Positions 14,501-20,596 of a DNA stretch of 20,596 bases are shown piece after piece. The DNA is from a virus, in the IMG/VR virus record IMGVR_UViG_3300017783_000271, positions 1-20,596 of that record. One strand, given 5' to 3'. The notes beneath the pieces were generated by a model that saw nothing but the letters and a program-made list of their open reading frames with translations, was not told the origin of the DNA and ran no database searches. Position 1 is the stretch's first letter. The number at the start of each line of letters is the position of its first letter. Position numbers and translations under genes: made by a program.

Positions 14501-15648
14501 GCGGGGCGAATGATGACAAGACGAAGGTTATCACCAACAACTGATGCATCGGGTGGGATTGAAATCGGGTTATCTTCTGTGTAATCACCACCAGCAACAA
14601 TAATAGTTTCTTTTACGCCAGGAGTTTCCCATGCCAGTTGACATGCTCTTTTAATTGTTCTGACTGGATTTACGGGAGAGCGACCATCTCTCTCATCATT
14701 ACCAATTTGCTGTGAAACATAGATACGACCACCAACGTCATTCGTTGCTAGGTTAAGGACGTATTCAGTTGTTGCAATTTTATCAGACTTATCACCTAGG
14801 ATTGGAGTGATAGATCTTGGGTAGATACCTGCTTCACCAGAGTCATTGTAGTATACTTCATCTGGATCATTTACACGAAAACCAATATGTTTGAATAAAA
14901 CTCCTGGTTTTGGCTCATCTAACTCATTACCATTGAGTTCAGTACCGTCAATGTGTAGAGGTGGATCAATTGGGTTTATTGATGTTGTTCCTGTGTTTAT
15001 CGCCTGATAAACGTTAGGACCACGATAAACAAAAGAATCTTTCTGAAGTAATCTGTCTGCCGCCCAAGCGGTTCCAGTATTATTCATGAAGGTCTTGAGA
15101 TTTGGTGCCCTGTACGCTGCGTCAGGAGTAACCAAATTGTCAATATCTAGGTTTAGAATTCTTGCCGTATCTGAAATGATAGACGTTGAAGTTCTAATAG
15201 CACCGTTAATATCAAGTTCAAAATCAACAGTATCTAGAAATGCGCTAGCAGTAGCACCAAAACCATTACCACCAGTAATACTTACAGCAGGAGCTGAGGT
15301 ATATCCTGAACCAGGATTATCAATCAAGACACCAGATACTCTTCCTTCTGGTGATACTACAGCAGAAGCTAATGCCTGTATTGGATTTTCGCCAGTTGGA
15401 GCAGTAACAGTAACCGAAGGAACTAAAGTATATCCAGATCCAGGATTTGTTACCTGATATCTATCAATTTTATTTCCAGTTCTATTAATACCAACACGCG
15501 GAGTTTTGGTATTTGGCTCCAAAAGAGCTCTCATTACTTCTTTTTCATCAGTGCCAGTACCAGATCTAATTGATACTTCACTATCACCGATAATAGAAGG
15601 AGCGTTAGCTCTGATATTTTCCTTGTCAGAATTAATCTTAAAGCTCAT
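5575..15648 (-). CDS. Giant 3357-residue mosaic tail-fibre / adhesin-like protein
   Basis: This single uninterrupted frame of about 10 kb encodes a probable virion fibre. From the N-terminus: GSGY turns at residues 70 and 113; a region near 305-405 (IYVSQQIGNDERDGRSP...) typical of right-handed beta-helix folds; two alpha-rich units with CxRDI and WKT motifs (about 770-1145); four Cys-containing beta repeats (about 1150-1475); 18-residue HSF repeats (about 1485-1555); more GSGY-like turns (2117-2440); two GSGLDAD-x-LD motifs (about 2532 and 2683) of phage fibre type; a collar-like stretch with RDASGNFSAGTI and LTGQAS (about 2920-2990); and three V-G-I/F-N/G-T-x-S/A-P beta units (about 3018, 3122 and 3271). 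It ends TIGSNSFWAIL, with no SDxRLK-type Peptidase_S74 self-cleaving chaperone domain. ATG 15648-15646 has a weak GGA upstream (GGACAAGAA). It is far longer than T4 gp34 (about 1290 residues). Fibre or adhesin function is inferred from these modules; the ligand is unknown. Confidence 0.85.
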   Translation of the reverse strand: MSFKINSDKENIRANAPSIIGDSEVSIRSGTGTDEKEVMRALLEPNTKTPRVGINRTGNKIDRYQVTNPGSGYTLVPSVTVTAPTGENPIQALASAVVSPEGRVSGVLIDNPGSGYTSAPAVSITGGNGFGATASAFLDTVDFELDINGAIRTSTSIISDTARILNLDIDNLVTPDAAYRAPNLKTFMNNTGTAWAADRLLQKDSFVYRGPNVYQAINTGTTSINPIDPPLHIDGTELNGNELDEPKPGVLFKHIGFRVNDPDEVYYNDSGEAGIYPRSITPILGDKSDKIATTEYVLNLATNDVGGRIYVSQQIGNDERDGRSPVNPVRTIKRACQLAWETPGVKETIIVAGGDYTEDNPISIPPDASVVGDNLRLVIIRPANPRKHIFKFGDKNYVIGVTYRDQEGADTFTWDFAMVFDDKQRLTYDYDVNGDFDTAFPVGHQIFGDPLFNASFQSNGGLQNLVAGIELRGVNAGGIVDVKNVTFTNTTGNGAYTGGTFNFTVSSGSINAGETLVYAGTGERFQPTVVYQTGDIVWTEDHVYNVSVGGTAGETNPTVDQGTEANGPDTLEFTYIRDVYSLVTLDIKSIRPEGEVVFENRPNLLSPPLPIYQIDFTQQGTFSGGFGDPGFTEDLGGIVFFTNPLVEGDNIHDFQNGEEIWIENLPVSSPDLSFLNGKQRIYKVIEDPDGRSRRFVIPKKLPTSLSGLATVSDFDPGEFATVRSYAKSATLSLLNSPFKFDEATPVARRFQDACNQIRNNREFIGDEVVKRINDEFKKEYFSVYDIGGGGGFDFKIFLGNTGDTHTYVSGGTAQFGVATYNITNFVYDNLITGEATITIDNSPAGVVEDDLVKLDGILVECNLDGIITQKEYPSFSIPVNDNKCSRDIKHFLNALIADLEFGSNNNIITAARRYIDGTNSFIDETIDFEIIQTVRAIEYARELAIFAMRKWKTGNGLAADPIYTPQYSSVPRYFDPSIIDDTDPTEVCANVRSAIDTLSYLFVDVLTNNSSGTYLDAAWLIARNRHHIADEAYKAAIVQFPSLGLNNIDERKCRRDINYVISAVLRDLVLGGNFGVVSYGELYFTGTELTGIPQSELGATRYAFEYVRDLTIQSMRNWKTSTGNTINPIYTSIPQFTDLSILVDPNGTPTATLTPTDATYDPANGDFVMTFASAHGASTAEFIRLQVESFVFTCDMDNNRSEHYLPEADQPAGTQLLEITAVTTNTITVNVGASGPDVQFTPTDATYNASTGDFTIEIGTHTLSNGEGIVLADNSFTFTCTMDGDDSQKSYPRPGIDPFAGRSLKITGTSEDTITVNVGASGPNKYFQPSDATYDPSTGDMTVTVGQHGLGVGRSVVLEDNSFTFTCLTDPADPKTYPRPGQDPYAGKSIAITAVGSTDHSPSNAEYDPAAGTLTITLNGHTFANGDYIKIDDNAITFTCDLDGGATQHTYPRPYEYASGRWFAITNVTTNTFTITGLPIPQDLSTHSFVSFAGNSLKRQDGTFTLFVGTSSDTSAHTFVSATSNAIKHEPQSVHSFISATANAVSHLPQSTQTFKRVTEDNVVARYPAGGSAQCANVEATLTTQFGILDDILSGAILPGATTKTKGTLYDVSTLYTYADSTITDFNGNVITVKAIYDDYPIIEASPYTQNASIISKLGGSGALIDGSKVKQPNCPFPGLNIDGTAKFPNQGKSMVASAFTIVSEGGIGYKIIEDGYVQLVSVFCIFTADGVLAESGGYASVTNSASNFGIYSLRSSGFRREAYSFDVAIVSSVSSTPTGRTIVSVNGLGREPLEHYVVKFDGLSNSNTDIEYFVDVVEGVTVGPPFSAQLTLESGSGGPTEFVDDSTGNPLSNANLVGKTIRLHRPSIVNSSSHTWEYAGSGTSYNALPENGGTKIEANEQVSENYGRTYVSGTDELGDFKVGTFARIENRTGNITFTGTVTISEVEFLKLKGGDVVVTGFDNSNTLGGSSSTDSKLPTQKAVKDYITNNLGPYIGLQYSTFPVPNALVQLTTDGKINEDQIPPLRPFEVYTVADQAERTSIEGALAGDIAIQQDTNTSFILNNDNESLFASFAVDTTLQFTIGDIFTGSTAAGGKIQATEYRQGVLWQVEITDGGSGYITPPVVTVSGGNPQAGAVPANITTTIANGQVVILNIELFNGYIGGKGYTTPPTITIAAPAGSGTQATAVGLIESRLYGDIVNNVKLTSTDNLQSSDLPPETIDVTRVVNTSADNINNWVSLSSNQIAAGDITSGVIAPARLASNAVGADSAANSFTFLRGDSSYAATVQTVKGPETRYFAKLKIQANSGSSQLVFESSSNFLKGHEVAQITGIQVDTNIDGVLTEEGETTITLDKFLTATLPADTVLEFDRGRSPLTVESSQTEGGFVEEIVIQDGGSNFTDGTYFNVPLSGGLGIGLRANVTVGADGASGVVTGVTIVNGGKDYGQNTSQINVDFVVSSSPSEIGGGSGLVLLAKVTTVLRQYANVTIDVDRVSDLTTSGDAYGTLGVARFLKSQFVIGEAGNGSVSINTGPDSGLDADTLDGAQGLFYLNSTNQSAGTLPVERLSGTYNINIANQSGSTLRLKSSDAPVSNNTPNEFAAGIIAETKNNSADGLSDGGTKHIVMTLRNGGSDFDPTFGGVRQLAFTDASQSVGAGMWLRGSYNSPANQFGNWYEIWHSGNDGVGSGLDADRLDSRQGTWYQSAEHMDYGRLTNERLPILQREKDFLNKLRIADWSGNVRITVLVRDELLGTTPFLSGQSVNLYTPGGVARGSLSITKVDPNQDVNDAANNYTLVTGSLTSGDYNSFDDAAFIGTGGVGNSFRFQNWNISQVDDNVDGDVDGTYEVIVGESVSGNARLRLGRTDGQASDPSIFFRSSQLTPTNYNVALIATGGNSADGSGSLEVKVSTTDSLTVNGNKVWNAGNVQFNSSNVASTAVIRDASGNFSAGTITADLTGQASENVVRSGDDMTGRLRITNVPASSQALSVSGRADFLSNVTVTSDLTVDTNVFHVDATDNAVGFGTNAPTAGIPIHVKKTSVGNSDVPVMLKLETTRSDFNATPGGSAILFKNQDGNNSTNEGYIQAMTVNDTDYGDNDEANTSFIFRMTNAGSLRNNMIITGDGRVGINNTSPGSYNLTVTGDARVTEQLVVDKYIDINQDDDNNGAYIRFRGSSSYRNFRVSSQNFGNHRFAIQSSTANGGTSWNSTPALVIYGPDNRVAINSTSFSAGGVNMALTVGGNFNFTGDIYKDGNAFVTSRWTEAPNGTDIYRSTKVGINTGSANPREALDVSGDIYVTGTLSVNGQDQWVDSYGTVKTQRTTIDETLSIGNNQLVSSVGPITISSGKTVTIGSNSFWAIL
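10955..11196 (-). repeat. 18-residue HTFVSATSNAI mini-repeats in the giant fibre
   Basis: Units beginning HTFVSATSNAIKHEPQS, HSFISATANAVSHLPQS and QTFKRVTEDN start at codons 11100, 11046 and 10992, spaced exactly 54 bases (18 residues). An upstream related unit, HSFVSFAGNSL, begins at 11190, 30 residues earlier. The periodicity is exact at protein level and visible at DNA level. Confidence 0.8.
11210..12200 (-). repeat. Four tandem Cys-containing beta repeats in the giant fibre
   Basis: Four copies of a domain begin at conserved DATY/NAEY residues encoded at 12180, 11919, 11658 and 11439 (residues about 1157, 1244, 1331 and 1404). Spacings are exactly 87, 87 and 73 residues. The third unit lacks the ITVNVGASGP segment that ends units one and two. 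Shared landmarks are D/N-P/A-x-x-G, a Ser/Asn-x-F/I-T/V-FTC core, an acidic D-x-D-like loop, YPRP (LPEA in the first unit) and an AG-x-x-x-x-IT strand. Confidence 0.85.
12280..13340 (-). repeat. Two alpha-rich CxRDI...WKT repeat units in the giant fibre
   Basis: Two diverged units share an N-x-x-x-I-x-x-E helix (FIGDE and HIADE), then C-x-RDI, an A-x-x-x-DL-x-x-G-x-N helix, an EY-x-R-D/E-L helix, M-R-x-WKT and P-I-YT. The CxRDI boxes are encoded near 13000 and 12493 and the WKT boxes near 12795 and 12290. The first unit carries a longer insert after its first helix. These helical units interrupt an otherwise all-beta protein. Confidence 0.7.
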
Positions 15649-15684
15649 TTCTTGTCCAGCCTGCTGACTATCTTATTCTATTTC

Positions 15685-15692
15685 TATTTAGT
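15685..15692 (-). promoter_or_regulatory. Possible variant late promoter ACTAAATA
   Basis: ACTAAATA on the minus strand lies in the 45-base gap before the 3357-residue gene. It differs from the T4-type late octamer (N)ATAAATA at the second position. This gap is one of the few intergenic spaces in the window and precedes the largest gene, which makes a promoter plausible. The match is short and AT-rich, so chance is a real alternative. Confidence 0.33.
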
Positions 15693-15693
15693 A

Positions 15694-16203
15694 TCAACTC
15701 CAGTCGATACTAACAACTTTAAGATAAGCAATCCACTTAATAATTCTAGATGTTCCAGCTCTAGTAGTTTGATAACTGAATTGATTTGCTCCTCCTCCTA
15801 AAAAAGGAGAAACAGTCCAAGTTTGACCATCAGGAATTGTATCACCAACGGTAATTTCCATGGTTGAGAGTTCTGTGAGAACTCCAGTAAAAGAAACCTG
15901 CATAACTGTTTCTAGTTTAGTAGAAATATTTGCAGAAGCGTTGTCGTTAATACCTATAATTGAAGTTTCAATAAAGTTAATAGTGTTTGATGGTAGTACA
16001 ATAGTAGTGTTGACATCATCAACAGAAAGAACTGAATTATTAACACCTCTCATTATATAATGTGAAACTGAACTATCATCGTAAAAGGAATTTTTTACCT
16101 CAAGACTATTAACGTTCTTGACATCTTTAAGTTCATTTACTAAAATTGTCTTATCAACAGAAAATCCACCAACTGAATCTAGCGTTTTTAAATTTGTTGC
16201 CAT
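15694..16203 (-). CDS. 169-residue probable virion structural protein
   Basis: I do not recognise a named domain. The protein is serine-, threonine- and valine-rich with alternating hydrophobic strands, consistent with a small all-beta structural protein. It starts three bases after the TAA of the 1445-residue gene. A good ribosome binding site, AAGAGGT, sits about 6 bases before ATG 16203-16201 and overlaps the upstream coding end, so the two are probably translated together. It ends with aromatic and charged residues (IKWIAYLKVVSIDWS). Its place between two fibre-like genes argues for a virion role such as a fibre joint or baseplate attachment, but this is inference from neighbourhood. No signal peptide or membrane segment is visible. 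Confidence 0.7.
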   Translation of the reverse strand: MATNLKTLDSVGGFSVDKTILVNELKDVKNVNSLEVKNSFYDDSSVSHYIMRGVNNSVLSVDDVNTTIVLPSNTINFIETSIIGINDNASANISTKLETVMQVSFTGVLTELSTMEITVGDTIPDGQTWTVSPFLGGGANQFSYQTTRAGTSRIIKWIAYLKVVSIDWS

Positions 16204-16206
16204 TTT

Positions 16207-19200
16207 TTACCTCTTAGTAATGTGCGATATAACGGTGACTTCTACATCATCTCCAGTAGTTAGATCACTGTTTAAAGTATATGAAATTCTAACTTCACTG
16301 GATTCATTAAAACTGAAATTTGTATCTACTAAATTTTCTCCTGTTGAAATGTTACCAAAATCTGTGAAGAAAATATCAACTCCATTATCAATTACAGAAT
16401 ACTCTACGAATTCTTTATCTCCTGTTGTAACATTGTGTGCTGAAAGTTGAACCTTTGCTGACTTATGTACTGCTGGGTCATAGACAATAGCATCTCCACT
16501 ATCTATAGATCCTCTCTCCAAATCAGTTGTTTTTGTTGTAATTTTGTATTCACCTAATTCTATCTGGGTGAGATCACTACTCAGAATTTTAATACCGTTA
16601 TAAATTCCTGTTCCAAAACCAACATTGTAAAATACTTCACCTAGATCATTTAATCTAATTAAAGAGTCTGTATTTAATCCAGAAGATAAACCAAAGTCAA
16701 AATTATCTTTGGTTGTGAATAAGAATGTACTTGTAGAATCAGTGTTGAGTAATGTAGTTGATAAGTTGTCAAAAGTTATTGTAGTAGCGTTAACATCGAG
16801 AGTATTTGATGTTGGAGAATTGATAACATTAACTGTATCAAAGTCTAAAGAAGTTGCTGACAAACGAATAGTTTCACTTCCAGCATTAAAGAATGTTAAA
16901 GTATCTTCGTCTGCACCAGGAGCAGATTCTGCTTCAATTTTAGTATCTTGGTCTACATCTTTAACTCCACCCAATCCTCCCCATTGAGTTCCATTATATC
17001 CTTCAAATTGAGTATCTGTAGTGTTGTATCTAATTGAACCTTGAATAGCAACACCCTGAGTAGCTGTAGGTCCAACTGGAACGACAAGAGAAGTATCAGA
17101 TAAGAAGACTACTTTTTGTCCTCCATTTGGTTGAATTACTAAATCATTGACATTTGTTGATATTACATTTTCAGAAAAACGAAGTTCGTCATTAACAACT
17201 AAATCTGTAAATCCTAATGGGTCAATTCTTACTTCATTAATTTCATCAAATGTAAGATTTGCTACAGCAGTTGTAAAATAAGTAAGTTCTACATCACCGT
17301 TTGTTACAGTTCCTGTGGTATGTGTTGGATCATTTCCAGATGTTCCTGTTAAGTTAGTCTCACCTACACCTGTATTAGCAACAACTGTTACTTCGTAAAT
17401 ATTATTTCTACGTTTTAGATAATCCCCTAAACTGACTGGAGTATTTGCTGTCCACTCAGAATAGTCTGGAGCAGTAATATTTGGTGATCTGACATTTTTT
17501 ACATTTACAAATTCTAGATATTGTGATGAGAATTTGAAAGTATTAATGTTGTCATTGAAGAACCATAATGTATTATCATTTACACCTACATTTTCTTCTG
17601 CTAAAATAAATGTATTTCCATCTAGGTCTCTAACTCCACCTAATGATGACCACGCAGATGATGTTGTTGAATAACCTTCATATTGATTAGTTTCACTATT
17701 AAATCTAATTGCACCATCGTAAGATTCAGATTCAATTGGTCTTTGATCTGTTGAACCTGCTGGTATAACAAAAGCACTAGTAGATATTACTTTAGTTTGT
17801 TTAATACCGGCAGGTTCAATTTCAATATCATTTCCAGATGTGGAATAAATTTTATTGTCTTGAATTATTAGTTGATCGTTTGAATTTATTGATCCTGTTG
17901 ATTTTAGTACACCCGAAGTTGTGAGGTTTCCTGTGGAATTTTCAACTTGAAGTGTAGTACCAATGTTAAAATTACCTGTTAAAATTGATAATCCAGTTCC
18001 TGCATTGACATCAATTTTGTCTGCTCCATCTTCACCAGAATCTGCATTAATTACATCAACAGTTAAAGATCCTGATTTTGCAGTAAGGGCAGTTAAGTCA
18101 TCAATTGTTCCACTATCAAAGTCTAATGTTGTACCACTAACTGATGTCGCATTGACAGTTCCTGTAGCAACAGCAAAAGAAATATTTGTATCTTCGCTAA
18201 TACTAATAGTAGAAAACTGTGCTCCGCTACCAAATACTTTGGGGTTGTTTGGATCTACTACATATTTGTTTTCTACTCCACTAGGAGAAACTGCCATACC
18301 AACATGGAAGGGGCAGTAACCATATAGTGGAGATGGAGTGCTGGAAGATACAGTTAAAGTTAATGTAGAGTTTACAACGTCTCTTACAACACCAGTGATC
18401 ATTTCAACACCAGTAAATGTAAGGTCTGCTGCACCACTAGTTGTTGGTAATGTATCTAATGTAATAGTGTTATTTACAGTATCTACAGAAACTACTGTTG
18501 TTCCTGCAGCAATTTCTCCATCTCTTACGACAGCATCATCTAGGATAGATACTACAGTTCCAGGAAGAATAGTAGCAGTAAGAGAAGGATCTGTGATGGG
18601 AACATCAAAAGAATTGTTTGCAAGGGTTCCGTTAGCACTTGCTACATTTTGTGTTCCATCTAAAACTTCACTTAATGCAAAAGCATGACCACCGTTAGAA
18701 GGATCTGAAAAATCAAATAGATATTTACTATCAACATACAAAGGATCATTGTCCCATGTATAAGATCCATTAATTTTAAATTTGTTTGCTGGTACTGGTT
18801 CTTCTCCAATAGTATATGGAGTTCCTGGTACACCATCAAGAGTAAAATCTGAATCGGCAGCTGCGAGAGATGATCCTAAAACAACAATTGCTGTTGTCTG
18901 TGATCCACTATCAATTACTGCAACAATTGGTAAAATTTCTCCGTTTTGGAAATCAATAAGATCTCCTACACTAAATGTAGAATTTGCTACGGGTGTGTCT
19001 AAAGTAATCGTCTCGACAGCATCTACAGTTACAAGTTTTTCAATTGGGTTTACAAGATCTCTTGCGTCAACTGTAACTATATCTCCTACATCATATCCAG
19101 AACCTCCATTTGTAATTGTAATTGAATCAACTATACCTAATTGGGTGATTGTGTATTGTAAATCTTGACTTGGAGATCCATATGCAGGAGAGAACGAAAA

Positions 19201-20544
19201 GTCGCCAGAACCATTGGAAAATGCAATATGACTTGTTTCTACTGTAGTTGCATCAGGAATTGAAACAACTGTAGGCACACTAGGATCCGTCCCCTCCTGA
19301 AAACCAGATCCTGAAGTTTGAGCGACAGCAGATCCAATTCCTATTCCCGAACTATCGGCAACTGTAATATTAAAACTACCTTCTACTACAGTTCCTGCAA
19401 CTCCTGTGAGTGGTCCTGCAGGTGTAAGTACATCTCCTACTTGATAACCACTTCCAAAAGCAGAAATAGTAAATTCATCTACTTGTAGTGGATCGTTGCT
19501 AATTTCAAATGTTGGAGCTACAGAACCAGCATAGTTGCCAACATCAGATAAATTTACAGAAAGAGTATCACCAGTTTCATATCCTTGTCCGCTTTGGCTA
19601 ACACTAATTGATTCTACTGAACCATTACCACTTAGAGCACTAATTGTATATTCAAATCCAGCACCACTAGCACCTACAATTAATGGATATGCTGCAGCAT
19701 CTAGAGTTAGAACATCTCCAACTTCATAATTACTACCAGAATCTTCTGGAGTTGCAACTGTAAATACTCCAGAAGCATTAACTTCCAAAACAGCAGTAAA
19801 ACCAGTACCACTACCACCTGCTAAAGAGATGCCATTATATCCACCTGTTACGTATCCAGTACCAGCATCTGTAATTGAACCACTAACAGTAAGAGTACCA
19901 TTAAATATGATCTCTGCTGTAGCACCAGTACCAGTACCACCAGTTAAAGGAACATCGCTAAAAGTGCTAGGAGCAAAATTAGATCCGGCTGATGTAGTAG
20001 TTAAAACTAACTGAGGAACTCGAAGTACTGCTGTAGCACCAGTACCATTGCCACCTGAAAGATTTGCTATATGGTTGCCACTAGCATATCCCAGTCCTGC
20101 TTGGGTAGTTGAACCAAGAAATCCAGCAACTACAATAGTTGCTTCTGCTAGATCTCCAGTTCCACCATCAATTTCTACATCAGTAAAAGTTCCAGGATCA
20201 TAACCAGTTCCAGTTGAATCAATTACCATTCCCCCAGTATTGAGGGATTTGTTTATAACATTGAAGTCTTTAAAACTTACAAAAGAATCTTCTTGGATAT
20301 TAATAATTCTTTTTGATCCACTAACAAATCCAATAGCTTTACTATTTGGTTTGTATAAACCTAGAGTTGCATCAGTACTAAATGCTAATGATGGTACAGT
20401 TTTTGTTCCATCTCCTAATTTTAAATTTCCAGTGGCAAGATCGCTTCCTCCAGCAGAAATATTGAATAGTATGGAACCAATTTCATTAATTTTGACCCTT
20501 TGTTTTTCAAAGGTATCAGTTCTAGCGACATTAATTGCTGGCAT
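16207..20544 (-). CDS. 1445-residue virion structural / tail-fibre-like protein with GSGY repeats
   Basis: This is a large, threonine-, serine- and glycine-rich beta-type protein, probably a tail fibre, baseplate fibre or other virion surface protein. Residues 10-80 hold a segment (DTFEKQRVKINEIG, then LKLGDGT and LGLYK) of a type I associate with N-termini of marine T4-like phage structural proteins. Residues 112-484 carry nine G-x-G/N-Y/F turns (at 112, 150, 187, 228, 270, 319, 364, 411 and 481) spaced about 37-49 residues, with one wider gap, and intervening GGTGTGATA-type strands. This suggests a repeating beta fold. Two copies of a roughly 100-residue module, containing G-x-I-R-F/Y-N, Y/F-x-G-Y, W and LGGV, lie near 919-1020 and 1142-1245. 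There is no transmembrane segment or catalytic motif that I recognise. The ATG lies 14 bases inside the preceding frame, with only a weak AGAGAG upstream. The exact role is unknown, but a virion role is well supported by context. Confidence 0.8.
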   Translation of the reverse strand: MPAINVARTDTFEKQRVKINEIGSILFNISAGGSDLATGNLKLGDGTKTVPSLAFSTDATLGLYKPNSKAIGFVSGSKRIINIQEDSFVSFKDFNVINKSLNTGGMVIDSTGTGYDPGTFTDVEIDGGTGDLAEATIVVAGFLGSTTQAGLGYASGNHIANLSGGNGTGATAVLRVPQLVLTTTSAGSNFAPSTFSDVPLTGGTGTGATAEIIFNGTLTVSGSITDAGTGYVTGGYNGISLAGGSGTGFTAVLEVNASGVFTVATPEDSGSNYEVGDVLTLDAAAYPLIVGASGAGFEYTISALSGNGSVESISVSQSGQGYETGDTLSVNLSDVGNYAGSVAPTFEISNDPLQVDEFTISAFGSGYQVGDVLTPAGPLTGVAGTVVEGSFNITVADSSGIGIGSAVAQTSGSGFQEGTDPSVPTVVSIPDATTVETSHIAFSNGSGDFSFSPAYGSPSQDLQYTITQLGIVDSITITNGGSGYDVGDIVTVDARDLVNPIEKLVTVDAVETITLDTPVANSTFSVGDLIDFQNGEILPIVAVIDSGSQTTAIVVLGSSLAAADSDFTLDGVPGTPYTIGEEPVPANKFKINGSYTWDNDPLYVDSKYLFDFSDPSNGGHAFALSEVLDGTQNVASANGTLANNSFDVPITDPSLTATILPGTVVSILDDAVVRDGEIAAGTTVVSVDTVNNTITLDTLPTTSGAADLTFTGVEMITGVVRDVVNSTLTLTVSSSTPSPLYGYCPFHVGMAVSPSGVENKYVVDPNNPKVFGSGAQFSTISISEDTNISFAVATGTVNATSVSGTTLDFDSGTIDDLTALTAKSGSLTVDVINADSGEDGADKIDVNAGTGLSILTGNFNIGTTLQVENSTGNLTTSGVLKSTGSINSNDQLIIQDNKIYSTSGNDIEIEPAGIKQTKVISTSAFVIPAGSTDQRPIESESYDGAIRFNSETNQYEGYSTTSSAWSSLGGVRDLDGNTFILAEENVGVNDNTLWFFNDNINTFKFSSQYLEFVNVKNVRSPNITAPDYSEWTANTPVSLGDYLKRRNNIYEVTVVANTGVGETNLTGTSGNDPTHTTGTVTNGDVELTYFTTAVANLTFDEINEVRIDPLGFTDLVVNDELRFSENVISTNVNDLVIQPNGGQKVVFLSDTSLVVPVGPTATQGVAIQGSIRYNTTDTQFEGYNGTQWGGLGGVKDVDQDTKIEAESAPGADEDTLTFFNAGSETIRLSATSLDFDTVNVINSPTSNTLDVNATTITFDNLSTTLLNTDSTSTFLFTTKDNFDFGLSSGLNTDSLIRLNDLGEVFYNVGFGTGIYNGIKILSSDLTQIELGEYKITTKTTDLERGSIDSGDAIVYDPAVHKSAKVQLSAHNVTTGDKEFVEYSVIDNGVDIFFTDFGNISTGENLVDTNFSFNESSEVRISYTLNSDLTTGDDVEVTVISHITKR

Positions 20545-20596
20545 TTTTTATTAACTCTCTAAGTAGGAATTTAATTTCAGAGACTTCATCCTTCAA
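20531..20596 (-). CDS. C-terminal end of an unidentified upstream gene (partial)
   Basis: The reading frame is open from the window edge and ends at TAA (20533-20531), overlapping the start of the next gene by 14 bases. The visible 21 residues begin LKDEVSEIKF and end IKNASN. Hydrophobic residues (V5, I8, L11, L12, L15, I16) alternate with charged ones in a heptad-like way, so the end of the protein is probably an amphipathic helix or coiled coil. The other two frames give only short stop-bounded peptides. Nothing visible identifies the family. Its position just upstream of fibre genes suggests another structural or baseplate gene, which is an inference from context only. Confidence 0.5.
   Translation of the reverse strand: MKDEVSEIKFLLRELIKNASN

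Noticed and set aside
15086-15457. A 123-codon open frame on the plus strand inside the giant fibre gene
   Set aside because: It is the mirror of a strongly supported minus-strand gene. Its composition (many Pro, Ser, Val) follows from the complement of repeated Gly/Thr codons, and it has no neighbours on that strand.
18782-19168. Plus-strand open frames of about 116-128 codons inside the 1445-residue gene
   Set aside because: They are also shadows of the coding strand. AT-rich Thr/Ser/Gly-coding DNA has few stops in the complement, and no ribosome binding sites or domains are visible.
19700-20215. Regularly spaced similar DNA segments (GSGY repeats) that could be mistaken for a CRISPR array or tandem DNA repeat
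   Set aside because: The similarity follows the reading frame and is degenerate at DNA level. There are no identical repeats with unique spacers, and the spacing varies.

Overview
This window looks like part of the late, virion-structural region of a marine T4-like myovirus, most likely a cyanophage of Synechococcus or Prochlorococcus. A T4-like phage of another marine bacterium is not excluded. Every gene I can support lies on the minus strand, so transcription runs from the high-coordinate end to the low. Genes are packed with almost no gaps. The base composition is AT-rich by eye, and no stretch over 300 bases lacks a gene.

In the order of transcription: the tail end of an unidentified gene (20596-20531); a 1445-residue fibre or structural protein with repeated GSGY motifs (20544-16207); a 169-residue probable virion protein (16203-15694); a giant 3357-residue mosaic fibre protein filling about half the window (15648-5575); two small genes sharing an N-terminal attachment-like module, of 66 residues (5539-5339) and 266 residues (5334-4534), the second with an extra distal beta domain; an unrecognised 88-residue acidic protein (4524-4258); and a 65-residue coiled-coil protein that resembles a fibre chaperone in layout (4226-4029).

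Next comes one non-structural gene, a predicted 2-oxoglutarate/Fe(II) oxygenase (3980-3327). It is bracketed by two intrinsic terminator hairpins and preceded by a good sigma70-type promoter. After it the conserved T4 neck and packaging block follows in canonical order: gp13 (3272-2472), gp14 (2470-1343), gp15 (1343-546), gp16 small terminase (555-136), then the start of a small basic protein (107-1) cut by the window edge.

The genes together should supply fibres and adhesins (left-going from 20.5 kb to 4.5 kb), a possible assembly chaperone (4.2 kb), the head-tail connector and sheath terminator (gp13, gp14, gp15) and the start of the packaging motor (gp16). The regulatory layout is the most distinctive part. 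T4-type late promoter octamers coincide with stop codons, and at both edges of the oxygenase gene a promoter overlaps a terminator, so that locally started RNA would lack all or part of the terminator's 5' arm. This would allow the oxygenase to be expressed early from its own promoter while structural genes run late.
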